A stretch of DNA of 64,000 nucleotides from Myxococcales bacterium UBA1660 (GTDB taxonomy: Bacteria; Myxococcota_A; Polyangia; Polyangiales; Houyiibacteriaceae), in the NCBI GenBank assembly GCA_002320815.1, contig DCLA01000045.1, positions 64,681-128,680 on the forward strand. Reading direction: 5' to 3'. The notes under the pieces were generated by a model. It did no database searches and had not been told where the DNA came from. It was given only the letters and a program-made list of their open reading frames with translations. Of this stretch, positions 32,631 through 42,312 are shown piece by piece. Position 1 is the stretch's first letter. Every line of letters begins with the position of its first letter. A program made the position numbers and the translations under genes.

Positions 32631-34778
32631 ATGAGCAGCCTCACCGAGCTGGTCGCCAAGGTGCGCGCCTACCACCCGTCGGCCGACACCGAATTGATCG
32701 ACAAGGCCTTCGCCTACTCCGAGCGCATGCACGACGGGCAGATGCGCAAGTCGGGCGATCCCTATTTCATCCACCCGACCTCGGTCGCCCACGTCATCGC
32801 GGAGATGAAGCTGGACACGGCGAGCATCTGCGCCGCGCTCCTGCACGACGTCGTCGAGGACACCGACGTCACCGAGAAGGACATCGAGCAGCACTTCGGC
32901 AAGGAGGTCGCCTTCCTCGTCGATGGAGTCACCAAGCTCGGCAAGGTGAACTTCCACTCCAAGGAAGACCGCCAGGCGGAGTCCTTCCGCAAGATGCTCG
33001 TCGCCATGGCTCGGGACATCCGCGTGCTCCTGGTGAAGCTCGCGGACCGGCTCGACAACATGCGCACCCTCGAGCACATGAAGCCCGAGTCCCAGGAGCG
33101 CATCGCCCGGGAGACCATGGAGATCTACGCGCCCCTCGCCGGGCGCCTGGGCATCAACTGGCTCAAGGCGGAGCTCGAGGACCTGAGCTTCCGGTACCTG
33201 CACCCCGAGGCCTTCGCCGAGCTGGAGAAGAAGGTCGAGAAGGTCGCGGCCCAGACCGACGAGTACATCGAGCAGGTCTCCACCAAGGTCCGCAAGATGC
33301 TCATCAGCCGCGGCTTCGCGCTGGACGTCAGCGGTCGCCGCAAGCACCTCTGGAGCATCTACCGGAAGATGCGCCGCATGGGCGTGGAGCTCGAGCAGAT
33401 CCACGACTTCGTGGCCTTCCGGGTGATCATGGAGACGGTCGCCGATTGCTACGCGGCCCTCGGCGTGATCCACAGCGAGTGGACTCCGGTCCCCGGTCGC
33501 TTCAAGGACTACATCGCGCTGCCCAAGCCGAACATGTACCAGTCGCTGCACACGACGGTCATCGGCCCCGGTAGCCGCCGGATCGAGGTACAGATCCGCA
33601 CCCACGAGATGCACCGCACCGCCGAGCTCGGTATCGCGGCGCACTGGCAGTACAAGCAGAACACCGGCGGCATCGAGGCCCGGGACGCGGCGCGCTTCGC
33701 CTGGCTCCGGCAGCTCATGGAGTTCCAGGCCGACGTCACCGACCCGGCCGAGTTCTTGGAGTCGGTGAAGGTCGACCTCTTCCAGGACGAGGTCTACGTC
33801 TTCACGCCCCAAGGCGACGTGAAGAGCTTCCCGCGCGGCGCCACCCCGGTGGACTTCGCCTACGCGATCCACTCGGAGGTCGGCGAGCACTGCTCCGGCG
33901 CGCGGGTGAACGGCATGATCGTCCCGTTGCGGCATCGGATGCGCAACGGCGACGTCGTCGAGATCCTCACCACCAAGACCCAGACGCCGAACAAGGACTG
34001 GCTGGACTCGGTGGTCACCGGGCGCGCCCGCTCGCGCATCCGGAGCTACCTCCGAGCCGAGGAGCGCAAGCGCAGCGTGAAGCTGGGCCGCGATCTCGCC
34101 GAGAAGGCGATGCACAAGCGGGATCTCAGCTTCGCCCGCTTCATGAAGAACGACTCCGAGGTCCGTCGCGTGGTCGACTCGTCCTCGGTGCAGCACATCG
34201 ACGAGCTCTTCGCTCTCATCGGCTACGGCAAGCTGGACGCCAAGGCCTTCGTGGACCTGGTGGACGAGACGGACTCCGAGGAGCGCAAGAGCCTCGAGCC
34301 GAGCTTCCTGGAGAAGACCCTCCGGAAGGTCACCCGCCGCGACGACGACACCATCCGCATCGACGGCATGGACGATCTGCTGGTGCGCTTCGCCAAGTGC
34401 TGCAGCCCGGTCTCCGGGGACCCGGTGGTCGGATGGATCACCCGCGGCCGCGGCGTGACCATCCACCGACGCGGCTGCCCGCGCTCCATGGAGCTCGATC
34501 CGGAGCGCCGCATCGACGTGGAGTGGACCAGCAAGGCCAAGATGTCCCTGCCGGTCGCCCTGCGGGTGGTCACCCAGAACGCCCCGGGCATCCTGGCCAA
34601 GGTCTCGGGCGTGTTCACCAAGAACGGCCTGAACATCTCCGAGGCCACCTGCCGCACCAGCGACGATGGCCGCGCCGTGAACCTCTTCCAGTTCACGGTG
34701 GACGACCTGACCGCCCTGCGGACCGTCATGCGCGGGATCCAGCGCATCGACGGGGTGCAGGACGTCGAACGCATCTAG
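32631..34778 (+). CDS. relA/spoT (rsh): Bifunctional (p)ppGpp synthetase/hydrolase
   Basis: 715 aa with every domain of a long Rel enzyme in order: HD hydrolase (about 20-180, 'HDVVEDTD' with His72-Asp73 and Glu76-Asp77), synthetase (about 220-345, 'GRRKHLWSIYRKM', 'DFVAFRV' and 'YQSLHTTVIGP'), TGS (about 385-445, 'VYVFTPQGDVKSFPRGATPVD'), a helical region, a Cys-rich part ('AKCCSPVSGDPVVGW') and a C-terminal ACT domain ('NAPGILAKVSGVFTKNGLNI'). Both active sites look intact, so it should make and destroy the stringent alarmone. The ATG at 32631 gives the family's usual N-terminus. Divergent from the FHA/sigma-54 unit. Confidence 0.96.
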   Translation: MSSLTELVAKVRAYHPSADTELIDKAFAYSERMHDGQMRKSGDPYFIHPTSVAHVIAEMKLDTASICAALLHDVVEDTDVTEKDIEQHFGKEVAFLVDGVTKLGKVNFHSKEDRQAESFRKMLVAMARDIRVLLVKLADRLDNMRTLEHMKPESQERIARETMEIYAPLAGRLGINWLKAELEDLSFRYLHPEAFAELEKKVEKVAAQTDEYIEQVSTKVRKMLISRGFALDVSGRRKHLWSIYRKMRRMGVELEQIHDFVAFRVIMETVADCYAALGVIHSEWTPVPGRFKDYIALPKPNMYQSLHTTVIGPGSRRIEVQIRTHEMHRTAELGIAAHWQYKQNTGGIEARDAARFAWLRQLMEFQADVTDPAEFLESVKVDLFQDEVYVFTPQGDVKSFPRGATPVDFAYAIHSEVGEHCSGARVNGMIVPLRHRMRNGDVVEILTTKTQTPNKDWLDSVVTGRARSRIRSYLRAEERKRSVKLGRDLAEKAMHKRDLSFARFMKNDSEVRRVVDSSSVQHIDELFALIGYGKLDAKAFVDLVDETDSEERKSLEPSFLEKTLRKVTRRDDDTIRIDGMDDLLVRFAKCCSPVSGDPVVGWITRGRGVTIHRRGCPRSMELDPERRIDVEWTSKAKMSLPVALRVVTQNAPGILAKVSGVFTKNGLNISEATCRTSDDGRAVNLFQFTVDDLTALRTVMRGIQRIDGVQDVERI

Positions 34779-34817
34779 CGGGTCGGGGGAGGCGCCCGAA
34801 GGGCGCTCGCTCCGACC

Positions 34818-34838
34818 GCGGACCGGGCACCGGTCCGT
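34818..34838 (+). terminator. Strong GC hairpin after the Rel gene
   Basis: An 8-bp perfect stem around a 3-base loop (CGGACCGG-GCA-CCGGTCCG) lies 40 bases after the Rel stop. A second short stem (34792-34806, GCGCCC-GAA-GGGCGC) precedes it. Neither has a T tract. Confidence 0.4.
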
Positions 34839-34868
34839 CACAAGGGACGTGCGAGCGGGGGCCCGCGC

Positions 34869-36008
34869 ATGTACTCTCGCCGTGCCGTGGTAACGCGCGT
34901 GGAGGACGAGAACGGGGAGGGGCCGGTCGCGCTGGAGGAGGAGTTCCCGATGGCGAGCGAGGACGAGTTCCTCGAAGACGCCACCGACGTCATCTCTCCC
35001 TTCAGCCCAGGGTCGTTCTTCGCCGACCGCTTTCGGCTGGGGGCGCCCCTCGGGACGGGCGGGATGGGCGCGGTCTTCAAGGCCGAGGACCTGATGGACC
35101 AGCGGCCCGTGGCCATCAAGATCCTGCTCAAGGGCGCCCAGGACGAGCACGCGCGCCAGCGCTTCGAACGCGAGAGCGAGATCCTCGCGTCCATCGACCA
35201 CCCGGGCATCGTCAGCATCCTGCGGCACGGGTACGCCACCCAGCGGCGCATCCCATGGCTGGCCATGGAGCTCCTCGAGGGGGAGACGCTTCGTGAGCGC
35301 ATCGAGCGGGTCGGGCCGATGGATCCCAGCCGGCTGGCGTCCTTGCTCTTCGGCGCCGCCGACGCCCTGGAAGCCGCCCACGCCCAGGGCGTGATCCATC
35401 GCGACCTGAAGCCGGACAACATCTTCCTGCCCGAGAAGGGCCCCGCGGTGAAGATCCTCGACTTCGGGCTCTCCCTCTCGCTTACGTCCAAGAAGCTCAC
35501 CGCGACCGGCACGGTCATCGGGACCCCGCGCTACATGGCGCCGGAGCAGATCGCGTCGGCCCACAACTCGGGCGCGCCGGCCGACATCTACGCGCTCGCG
35601 GTCGTGATGTACGAATGCCTCACCGGCGAGTCGCCCTTCGCGGCGTCGGACCAGGGCCAGCTCCTGGGCGCCATCCTCACCGGCCGGCGGTCGCCGCTGG
35701 CGAACAAGCGCCCCGATCTACCGGCCGAGCTCGGCGACGTGCTCGAGCGTGGGATGGCCAAGGATCCCGACGAGCGCTTCGCGACCCCGACCGAGTTCGC
35801 CGAGGCCTTCGCCGAGGCGGCCGGCGTCCGGCCCTCACACCCCCGCTTCTCGCACCCGATGCCGGAACCGGCGCCGATCCGGAAGGCGCGCCGCAAACGA
35901 CCGCCCAAGAAGCCGGAGACCTGGAAGTGGATCGGTCTGGCGGTGGTGGGTCTGATCGCCGCGGCCGCGAGCGCGGTCATCACCTACATGCTCATCACTC
36001 GGCGATGA
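34869..36008 (+). CDS. Membrane-anchored Ser/Thr protein kinase
   Basis: 379 aa. After about 50 acidic residues comes a Hanks-type kinase domain (about 54-315): Gly loop 'LGTGGMGAVF', Lys84 ('VAIKIL'), Glu in the C helix ('FERESEIL'), 'HRDLKPDN' with Asp179, 'DFG' (198-200), and 'GTPRYMAPEQ'. All catalytic residues are present. A basic linker leads to one C-terminal transmembrane helix ('WIGLAVVGLIAAAASAVITYML') with only a few residues outside, so there is no extracytoplasmic sensor domain. It precedes a second, atypical kinase gene by under 30 bases. Confidence 0.95.
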   Translation: MYSRRAVVTRVEDENGEGPVALEEEFPMASEDEFLEDATDVISPFSPGSFFADRFRLGAPLGTGGMGAVFKAEDLMDQRPVAIKILLKGAQDEHARQRFERESEILASIDHPGIVSILRHGYATQRRIPWLAMELLEGETLRERIERVGPMDPSRLASLLFGAADALEAAHAQGVIHRDLKPDNIFLPEKGPAVKILDFGLSLSLTSKKLTATGTVIGTPRYMAPEQIASAHNSGAPADIYALAVVMYECLTGESPFAASDQGQLLGAILTGRRSPLANKRPDLPAELGDVLERGMAKDPDERFATPTEFAEAFAEAAGVRPSHPRFSHPMPEPAPIRKARRKRPPKKPETWKWIGLAVVGLIAAAASAVITYMLITRR

Positions 36009-36036
36009 GCTCCGCCGCGCAGCGCCTCGAGGTCCC

Positions 36037-37992
36037 GTGCCCACCGGCCGCATGACCCTCGAGCAGCTCCTGGAGAGCCTCGACCTCGAGGCCGTCCCGG
36101 AGAACCACGCCCTCGACTCGACGCTGGAGCCCACCCTCGCGCCCCGCTTCCGCGAGGGGAAGAGCGTGCGCGCGGCGCCTTCGCCGCCGCGGAGCCTGCC
36201 CCCCCCGGCCGCCGCGGATCGCGCGAGCCACGACATCCGGATCCGAGGCCAGCTCGCCGAGGGCGGGATGGGCGCGATCTTCCTGGCCCAGCAGCCGGCG
36301 CTCCGTCGCGACGTGGCCCTGAAGACCCTGAAGGACGAGTTCATGACCCCGGTCTTTGCCCAGCGGCTCCGCCGCGAGGCCCGGGTCTTGGCGCTCGTCG
36401 AGCATCCCAACGTGGTCCCGGTCCACGCGCTCGACACCGACGAGCGGAACGCGCCGGTCCTGGTGATGAAGCGGATCGAGGGGACGCCGTGGCGGGCGCT
36501 CCTCCGCGACCCGGCGCACCCCGCGCTGCCCTCGGCGGGGGACCGCTTGGTCTACCACCTGCGCGTCCTGATGCGCATCTGCGAGGCGGTCCACTACGCG
36601 CACAGCCGGGGGATCCTCCACCTCGACCTCAAGCCGGACAACGTGATGATCGGCGCCTTCCGCGAGGTCTACGTGGTGGACTGGGGCGTCGCGGTCTCCA
36701 CCGACGAGAAGCAGCGCGGTTGGCTCCCCATGGCCGACGAGGTCGCCGAGATCCTGGGCACCCCGGCCTACCTGGCGCCCGAGATGGTGGACCTCACCCG
36801 GGCGCCGCTCTCTCCGGCCACCGACGTCTACCTGCTCGGCGGCAACCTCCACGAGATCCTCTTCCAACGACCGCCCCACGAGGGCGACTCGCTCCACGAC
36901 CTCCTCTACGCCGCCTATGACGCCAAGGCGCCGCCGCTTCCGGAGAGCGTCCCCGAGGAGCTGGGGCGGATCCTGCGCAAGGCCCTGCAGCCCGAGCCCG
37001 CCGACCGCTACGCCACCGCCGAGGAGCTCCGCTCCGCGCTGAGCGACTTCCTGGAGCACCGGGTCGCCGCGTCGATCGCCGACGGCGCGCAGGAAGCGCT
37101 GGACGAACTGAAGGAGCTGGTGGCCGATGCGGCGAAGGAGCCGACGCACCCCCGGCAGCGGATCGCCGAGCGCCAGGACTCGCGGAACGCCGCCGTTCAG
37201 CGCGCCTTCGCGCGGGCGCGCTTCGGGTTCGCGGAGTCGCTGCGGCACCACCCGCAGGCGACGGAGGCCAGCGAGGGGCTGGGCGAGGCCCTCCGGACCA
37301 TGGTCGGGTACCACCTGCACCGAAAGGAGACCGCCTCGGCGGAGGGGCTCCTGGAGGAGCTGACCGGCGACCCGCGCGCCGAGGCGATGCGAGCCCAGGC
37401 CGCCGAACAGCGGGCCGAGGCCGCGCGCCTGGAAAAGCTCGGCAACGAGGCCGAGGACGATCCCGACAGCCGCGCCCGGGGCGTGCTGGTCTTCGTCACC
37501 GCGCTGGTGGTGACCATCCCCGGGCTCCTCGCCTACCTCGGGACGCGGCTGGGGCTCTACACCTACGCCTGGTGGCACACGCTGGCCTACGGAGTGCTCC
37601 TCAGCGCCATCGTCGGCGTCGGCGGGTACCTCTGGCGCGACCGCATCATGACCACCGGGCGCGGGCGGCGGATCGTGTGGAGCATCGTCGCGGTGACCCT
37701 CTGCTCGGTGGCGCTCCGGGCGGTGTCCACGACCCTCGGCGTGCGCGGCGCGGCGAGCCTCGCGCTCGAGCTCTTCTTCTTCGGTGCCGCCGCGCTGATC
37801 GCCGCCATCCTGTCCGACCGGCGCTTCTCCATGGCGGCGGTGCCCTTCTTCGCCGGCACGGGGCTGGTGCTCCTGGCTCCGGACCACATGCTCCTCTGGG
37901 TCGCCCTGTCCGCGCTCACCGGGCCGGGGGCCCTGGCCTGGGCGTGGATGCGCGCCGAACGCCGAATACCCCGGGAATCTGGTAAACGCTGA
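36037..37992 (+). CDS. Atypical Ser/Thr kinase with C-terminal multi-helix membrane domain
   Basis: 651 aa from a GTG (an ATG at 36052 is the alternative). Kinase domain about 66-345: 'LAEGGMGAIF', Lys96 ('VALKTL'), 'HLDLKPDN' (195-202, His-Arg-Asp replaced by His-Leu-Asp), 'DWG' (215-217, for DFG) and 'GTPAYLAPEM'. Lys and Asp needed for catalysis remain, so it is probably active but not activated through the usual RD-kinase arginine. A helical region (about 345-480) links to five or so transmembrane helices (about 485-640). The HLDLK/DWG type recurs in large Myxococcota kinases. It overlaps nothing but is three bases from the patatin gene. Confidence 0.9.
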   Translation: MPTGRMTLEQLLESLDLEAVPENHALDSTLEPTLAPRFREGKSVRAAPSPPRSLPPPAAADRASHDIRIRGQLAEGGMGAIFLAQQPALRRDVALKTLKDEFMTPVFAQRLRREARVLALVEHPNVVPVHALDTDERNAPVLVMKRIEGTPWRALLRDPAHPALPSAGDRLVYHLRVLMRICEAVHYAHSRGILHLDLKPDNVMIGAFREVYVVDWGVAVSTDEKQRGWLPMADEVAEILGTPAYLAPEMVDLTRAPLSPATDVYLLGGNLHEILFQRPPHEGDSLHDLLYAAYDAKAPPLPESVPEELGRILRKALQPEPADRYATAEELRSALSDFLEHRVAASIADGAQEALDELKELVADAAKEPTHPRQRIAERQDSRNAAVQRAFARARFGFAESLRHHPQATEASEGLGEALRTMVGYHLHRKETASAEGLLEELTGDPRAEAMRAQAAEQRAEAARLEKLGNEAEDDPDSRARGVLVFVTALVVTIPGLLAYLGTRLGLYTYAWWHTLAYGVLLSAIVGVGGYLWRDRIMTTGRGRRIVWSIVAVTLCSVALRAVSTTLGVRGAASLALELFFFGAAALIAAILSDRRFSMAAVPFFAGTGLVLLAPDHMLLWVALSALTGPGALAWAWMRAERRIPRESGKR

Positions 37993-37994
37993 CC

Positions 37995-39083
37995 ATGACC
38001 GCCACCAAACTCGAGAAAGCCGCCCTCTGTCTCGGTGGTGGGGGCATCACCGGCGCGATGTACGAGGTGGGAGTCCTCGCCGCCCTGGAGGATGCCTTCG
38101 AGGACTTCCAGGCCAGCGACTTCGGCGTGATCCTCGGCGCCAGCTCCGGCGCCTGCGTGGCCACCGGTCTGGCCGGCGGCCTCAGCGCCCACCGCATCTA
38201 CCGCGCCCTGCTCGATCCCGCCGACGACTTCTTCAACATGAAGCGGCATCACCTCCTGCAGGTCGACCTGCGGGAGATGCGCCGGGTGTGGTCGTCGACC
38301 CTGGGCGCGCTGCGTCGCTTCGTGGGCAGCGTGACCAGCAACCCGCTGCGGAAGAGCAACTGGCAAGAGATCGACCGGCTCTGGGACTCGCTGCCGGCGG
38401 GCGTGTTCACCACCGACGCCTTCGAGGAGTTCTTCTTCCAGTTCCTCACCCGACGGGGCATCCCCAAGACCTTCCGGGACTTCCCCCGGCAGCTCCTCCT
38501 GGTCGCCCACGACCTGGACGGCGGCGAGCGGGTGGTCTTCGGCATGGGCGGACACATGGAGCACGTGCCGGTCGCCAAGGCCGTCGCCGCGTCCATCGCC
38601 ACGCCGATGCTCTTCGCGCCGGTCCGCATCGACGGCCGCGACTTCATCGCCGGGGCCCCCGGCGAGACCGCCCACGTGGACCTCGCGGTGGAGAAGGGCT
38701 GCGAGCTGGTCGTGGTGATCAACGCCATGGTCCCGGTGCGCACCGACCCGACCGCCAACGTGGTCCCGACCGGGCACGGGCCGAAGTCGCGGGTCCGCGA
38801 CAAGGGGCTCCTCTGGGTCTACAACCAGAGCTGGCGCCTGATGACCGAGGCCCGCCTACAGAAGGGGCTCGCGGCCTACGAGGCGGCCCACCCGGACGTG
38901 GACATCCACCTCCTCGAGCCGGCCCGGGACGACGCCGTGCTCTTCATGCACTCGCCGATGAACTTCGACGCCCGGCGCGCGCTCCTGGAAGAGGGCTACA
39001 CCGCGACCACGCGCACCCTCCGCGAGGAGGACTCGCCGCTGCGGCTCGCGCTCGAGAAACTGGGCCTGACCCGGAAGGCCTAG
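37995..39083 (+). CDS. Patatin-like phospholipase family protein, doubtful active site
   Basis: 362 aa. The oxyanion motif 'GGGGITGAMYEVGVL' and nucleophile elbow 'GASSGAC' (Ser about 53) are both present near the N-terminus, as in bacterial patatins. The second dyad residue, an Asp normally in 'DGG/DGA', is not visible where expected: the sequence reads 'RDFIAGAPGE', with Ala in place of Asp. It may be inactive, or use a shifted acidic residue. No signal peptide. It follows the atypical kinase by two bases, so it is in the same operon, and its stop shares the CTAG at 39080-39083 with the convergent CPBP gene. Confidence 0.85.
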   Translation: MTATKLEKAALCLGGGGITGAMYEVGVLAALEDAFEDFQASDFGVILGASSGACVATGLAGGLSAHRIYRALLDPADDFFNMKRHHLLQVDLREMRRVWSSTLGALRRFVGSVTSNPLRKSNWQEIDRLWDSLPAGVFTTDAFEEFFFQFLTRRGIPKTFRDFPRQLLLVAHDLDGGERVVFGMGGHMEHVPVAKAVAASIATPMLFAPVRIDGRDFIAGAPGETAHVDLAVEKGCELVVVINAMVPVRTDPTANVVPTGHGPKSRVRDKGLLWVYNQSWRLMTEARLQKGLAAYEAAHPDVDIHLLEPARDDAVLFMHSPMNFDARRALLEEGYTATTRTLREEDSPLRLALEKLGLTRKA

Positions 39084-39943
39084 CGCCGCAGGGCGCGCTC
39101 GAGGAGCAGGAGACTCACCAGCGCGAAGCCCAGGGCGCCGAAGAGGACCAGCGGAGGCAGGTGCGTCGCCGCCGCGCTGGGCTCGTTGAACCCCGGCAGG
39201 GACCAGACCGCTCGGGGGAGCAGGAGCGGCACGGCGTTGATGGACGCGTGGAGCGCGATCGAGGGCCAGAGGGAGCCCGCGCGGACGCGCACCGCGCCCA
39301 GGAGGAGCCCGGCGACGAAGGCGACCCCCGCCGCCGCCCACCCGAAGTGCAGGAGCGCGAAGAGGAGCGCGCTGAGGACCACCGCCGGTCCGGCGCCGTG
39401 GCGAGCCGCGAGGCCCGGGAGGAGCAGTCCGCGGAAGAAGACCTCCTCGGTGAGGGGCGCCACCACCACGAAGGCGAAGATGGCGCCCAGCCCGGCGCCG
39501 AGGGTGCGGGGCTCCAGGGCCCGCTGGACCCGGAGCTGCTGGTCCAGCGGCGTGGGAGCGACCTCGCGGATGGCGTTGCCGATCTCCGCCAGGGGGAGCT
39601 GGAGCGCGAGGCCGGCGAGGATGGCGATCCCCAGGACCCCGAGCGCCGGGGGCTCGTCGAGGGCGAAGGCCATCCGGGGCGGGACCCCCGGGGGCACGAA
39701 GGCCCGGAGGGCCCAGCGCAGGATCACCACGAACCCCAGGAGCTGCGCGGTGGCCAAGCTGAGGGGATGTTCCGCCACCCGGGCGACCGCCTCGGTGAGG
39801 TCGCTGCCCCGGACCGCCATGAAGCTCCCGGCCACCAGGAGCTGCAGGCCCTGGGTCGCCAAGACGACCAAGAGGGTCATCCCGAGCGCCCGGAGGGCGC
39901 CGATCGGTCCCACGGGCGCGTTCACGATGCCCGAGAATCCCAC
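39080..39943 (-). CDS. CPBP family intramembrane metalloprotease
   Basis: 287 aa with about seven hydrophobic helices. The catalytic motifs of the CPBP/Abi (Rce1-like) family are all visible: 'EEVFFRGLLLPGL' (EExxxR), 'FALLHFGWA' (FxxxH) and 'HASINAV' (HxxxN-like). These enzymes cut within membranes and are linked to prenyl-protein processing in eukaryotes and to bacteriocin immunity or unknown roles in bacteria. The gene is on its own, convergent with the patatin gene and divergent from the TPR lipoprotein. Confidence 0.92.
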   Translation of the reverse strand: MGFSGIVNAPVGPIGALRALGMTLLVVLATQGLQLLVAGSFMAVRGSDLTEAVARVAEHPLSLATAQLLGFVVILRWALRAFVPPGVPPRMAFALDEPPALGVLGIAILAGLALQLPLAEIGNAIREVAPTPLDQQLRVQRALEPRTLGAGLGAIFAFVVVAPLTEEVFFRGLLLPGLAARHGAGPAVVLSALLFALLHFGWAAAGVAFVAGLLLGAVRVRAGSLWPSIALHASINAVPLLLPRAVWSLPGFNEPSAAATHLPPLVLFGALGFALVSLLLLERALRR

Positions 39944-40083
39944 GTTTCCCCGGGTTCGCCACCCGGATCCCGGCCCTCCCGGAGGGAAGGTTTCGTGGGG
40001 GTCGGGTGTTTCGGCCGGCGAACCGAGCCTCCGTCGCCTGGATGGGGTGGCGTTCGGGGGGTAGCGAACCCTACGACATTGCT

Positions 40084-42237
40084 ATGCTGAGACCGATGAA
40101 CCGCTCCACCCACGCCGCCGCCGCCGCCATCGTCGCTCTCGCGCTCGTGGCCTGTGGCGCCGGGACCGGCGCCGGCCGCTCCACGACGGCCTACGGGGCC
40201 TCCTTCCCCGAGGAGATCACCTCGGCGAACCTGGCCGAGATGCTGCGGGTCTTCCACTCGCTCCCCGAGGACGAGGGCGCCCGCCCGGTGCTCCGGGAGC
40301 GGATCCTGACCTACTACGCCCGCAGCAACGGGCAGCTCGGCGACATGGACATGGAGGCCCTCGGCGAGCACCTGGGCGCCATGACCGACCTCTTCTCGCC
40401 GGCAGAGCTCGCGGACGACCCGCTGCCCCAGGCGCTGATCCCGGTGGCCGAAGCCCTGGTGCGCCGGGGCAACCCGCGCGGCGACGAGGCCCGGGTGATG
40501 AGCGGCCTGCTGGTCCTGCGGCTCGCGGGCCGCGAGTCGGCCGAGGCCGAGTACCGGGTGGTCGCCGAGTGGGGCGAAGACGCTCGGCGGACCCTGCCCT
40601 CGGGGATGCAGCGCTACACCGAGCTCATCGACGTCTGGGAGGCGCACGCCATCCTGACCCCGGCGCCCACGGTGCTGCAGACCCTGGCCAGCCTGCACGT
40701 CGCGCGGCGGGACTCGGTGATGAACGCCATGAGCGAGGGGCCCCAGATGGTCCTGCAGATGGGCAACCTGGCGACCCAGGTCCGGCGCGTGGCGCCCCTG
40801 GACGTGGCCGCGGTCTACCTCCGCGAGGGCATGGTCGTGGGCGCCATCGACGGGGTCCGGGCCATGGGCGCGGACGGCGAGACCGAGGCGCGGCTGCTCA
40901 TCGTGCTGGAGCAGGCGCGCGAAGAAGACGAAGACGGCGCCGACGCCCTGGTGGAGCTGAGCGAGGCCTACCGCGAGGTGAAGCCCGACGTGTCCCGGGG
41001 CGTATGTCGGCTGGGCATCCAGCGTTTCGCCGACGACCCCCGGTTCCCGACGTGTCTCGCCCGGATCGCCGCCGAGGAGCGCGACGTGGACGACGCCATG
41101 GCCTGGTACAGCATGGCCATCGACCTCGCGCCCGACCTGCGCGCGCTCTACGACGAGGCCCTGACCCAGCTCGACGAGCTCCTGGAGCTCGGCACCCTGC
41201 AGCAGAACGCCGCCGCGGCCCGGCAGCTCGCCGAGCGCGCCGAGCGGCTCCTGGACGAGCGGGCCCGGCGCTGGCCCGACGCCGAGCCGCCCATCGCCCG
41301 CGGTCGCATCGAGCTCCTGGTGGGCTCCGCGGAGATGCAGGCCGGCAACGCCGGCGAGGCTCAGCGACGCCTGGAGGCGAGCGTGGCCGCCGAGGAGACG
41401 CCGGGGGCCCTGATGCAGCTCGGGACCCTGGAGCTCCGTCGCGGTGAGGCCGAAGGCGCCACGCGGCACTTCCGCCGGGCCCTGGACCTGGCGCGCAACC
41501 GCATCGAGCGCGCCGAGATCCTCGAGCGCCTGGGCGACGCCTTCCAGGCGGCGGGCAACGCGACCCAGTCGCGGCGGATGTACGAGCAGGCCCTCCAGGT
41601 CTGGGATCAGACCGCGGCGGAGCTCGGCCAGCAGGCCGAGGCCCGCCTGCTCATGGCGCGGCTCCAGACCCGCCGGGGCGTGATCCTCGACCAGCTCGGC
41701 CAGCGCGACGACTCCGTCCGGGCCTTCCGTTCGGCCATCAACGCCGAGCCGCGGCTCCACGAGACCTACGCCACGATCCTCTCGCACCTGGTGTCCGCCG
41801 CCGCGCCGGACCTGGACTTCGCCCACGAGGTCTTCCGGATGTCCCAGCGGCAGCTCAGCCTCGCCCCGGAGTGGAAGGTCTACTTCGCCCTCTGGGTGAA
41901 GGCGATCGCGTCCCGGGCCAGCGTGGCTGCCGAGGGCGACGTGGACACCGTGCTGCGCGAGCAGAGCGAAGAGGCCGGCTGGAGTGGCCAGCTCGCGCGC
42001 TTCGGCGCCGGCGACCAGAGCTACGAGCAGCTCCTGCAGAGCGCCGACGGCGAGGGCGAGCGCACCGAGGCCCACTTCTACGAGGGCGTCCGCCAGCTCG
42101 GCTCCGACCAGGCGGCGGCGCGGGCCCTCTTCGAGCGGGTGCTCCAGACCGAGATGGTCAGCTTCTACGAGTACGCGATGGCCCAGGCGCTGCTCCGCCA
42201 GCTCGGCGATGGCGCCCCCTCCCCCGCGGCGAACTGA
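40084..42237 (+). CDS. TPR-rich lipoprotein
   Basis: 717 aa from the ATG at 40084, or 713 from the ATG at 40096 ('MNRSTHAAAAAIVALALVACG'). The signal peptide ends in a lipobox 'LVAC'. The mature protein is helical throughout with many TPR units in the second half ('GALMQLGTLELRRGEAEGA', 'ILERLGDAFQAAGNATQS'), and no enzymatic motif. It is probably anchored to the periplasmic face of a membrane as a scaffold. It stands alone between the CPBP gene (divergent) and the helicase (75 bases downstream, same strand). Confidence 0.82.
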   Translation: MLRPMNRSTHAAAAAIVALALVACGAGTGAGRSTTAYGASFPEEITSANLAEMLRVFHSLPEDEGARPVLRERILTYYARSNGQLGDMDMEALGEHLGAMTDLFSPAELADDPLPQALIPVAEALVRRGNPRGDEARVMSGLLVLRLAGRESAEAEYRVVAEWGEDARRTLPSGMQRYTELIDVWEAHAILTPAPTVLQTLASLHVARRDSVMNAMSEGPQMVLQMGNLATQVRRVAPLDVAAVYLREGMVVGAIDGVRAMGADGETEARLLIVLEQAREEDEDGADALVELSEAYREVKPDVSRGVCRLGIQRFADDPRFPTCLARIAAEERDVDDAMAWYSMAIDLAPDLRALYDEALTQLDELLELGTLQQNAAAARQLAERAERLLDERARRWPDAEPPIARGRIELLVGSAEMQAGNAGEAQRRLEASVAAEETPGALMQLGTLELRRGEAEGATRHFRRALDLARNRIERAEILERLGDAFQAAGNATQSRRMYEQALQVWDQTAAELGQQAEARLLMARLQTRRGVILDQLGQRDDSVRAFRSAINAEPRLHETYATILSHLVSAAAPDLDFAHEVFRMSQRQLSLAPEWKVYFALWVKAIASRASVAAEGDVDTVLREQSEEAGWSGQLARFGAGDQSYEQLLQSADGEGERTEAHFYEGVRQLGSDQAAARALFERVLQTEMVSFYEYAMAQALLRQLGDGAPSPAAN

Positions 42238-42312
42238 GGCCATCGGCTGCGGTCCCGGGCAGGCGCGCTATGCTCCGCCGCTCGTGACCCGTACCGATGT
42301 AGGCCGCCCCCG

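Noticed and set aside
37995..39943. Patatin plus CPBP/Abi pair as an anti-phage defence unit
   Set aside because: The genes are convergent, the patatin belongs with the kinases, and no nucleotide cyclase or other defence gene is present.
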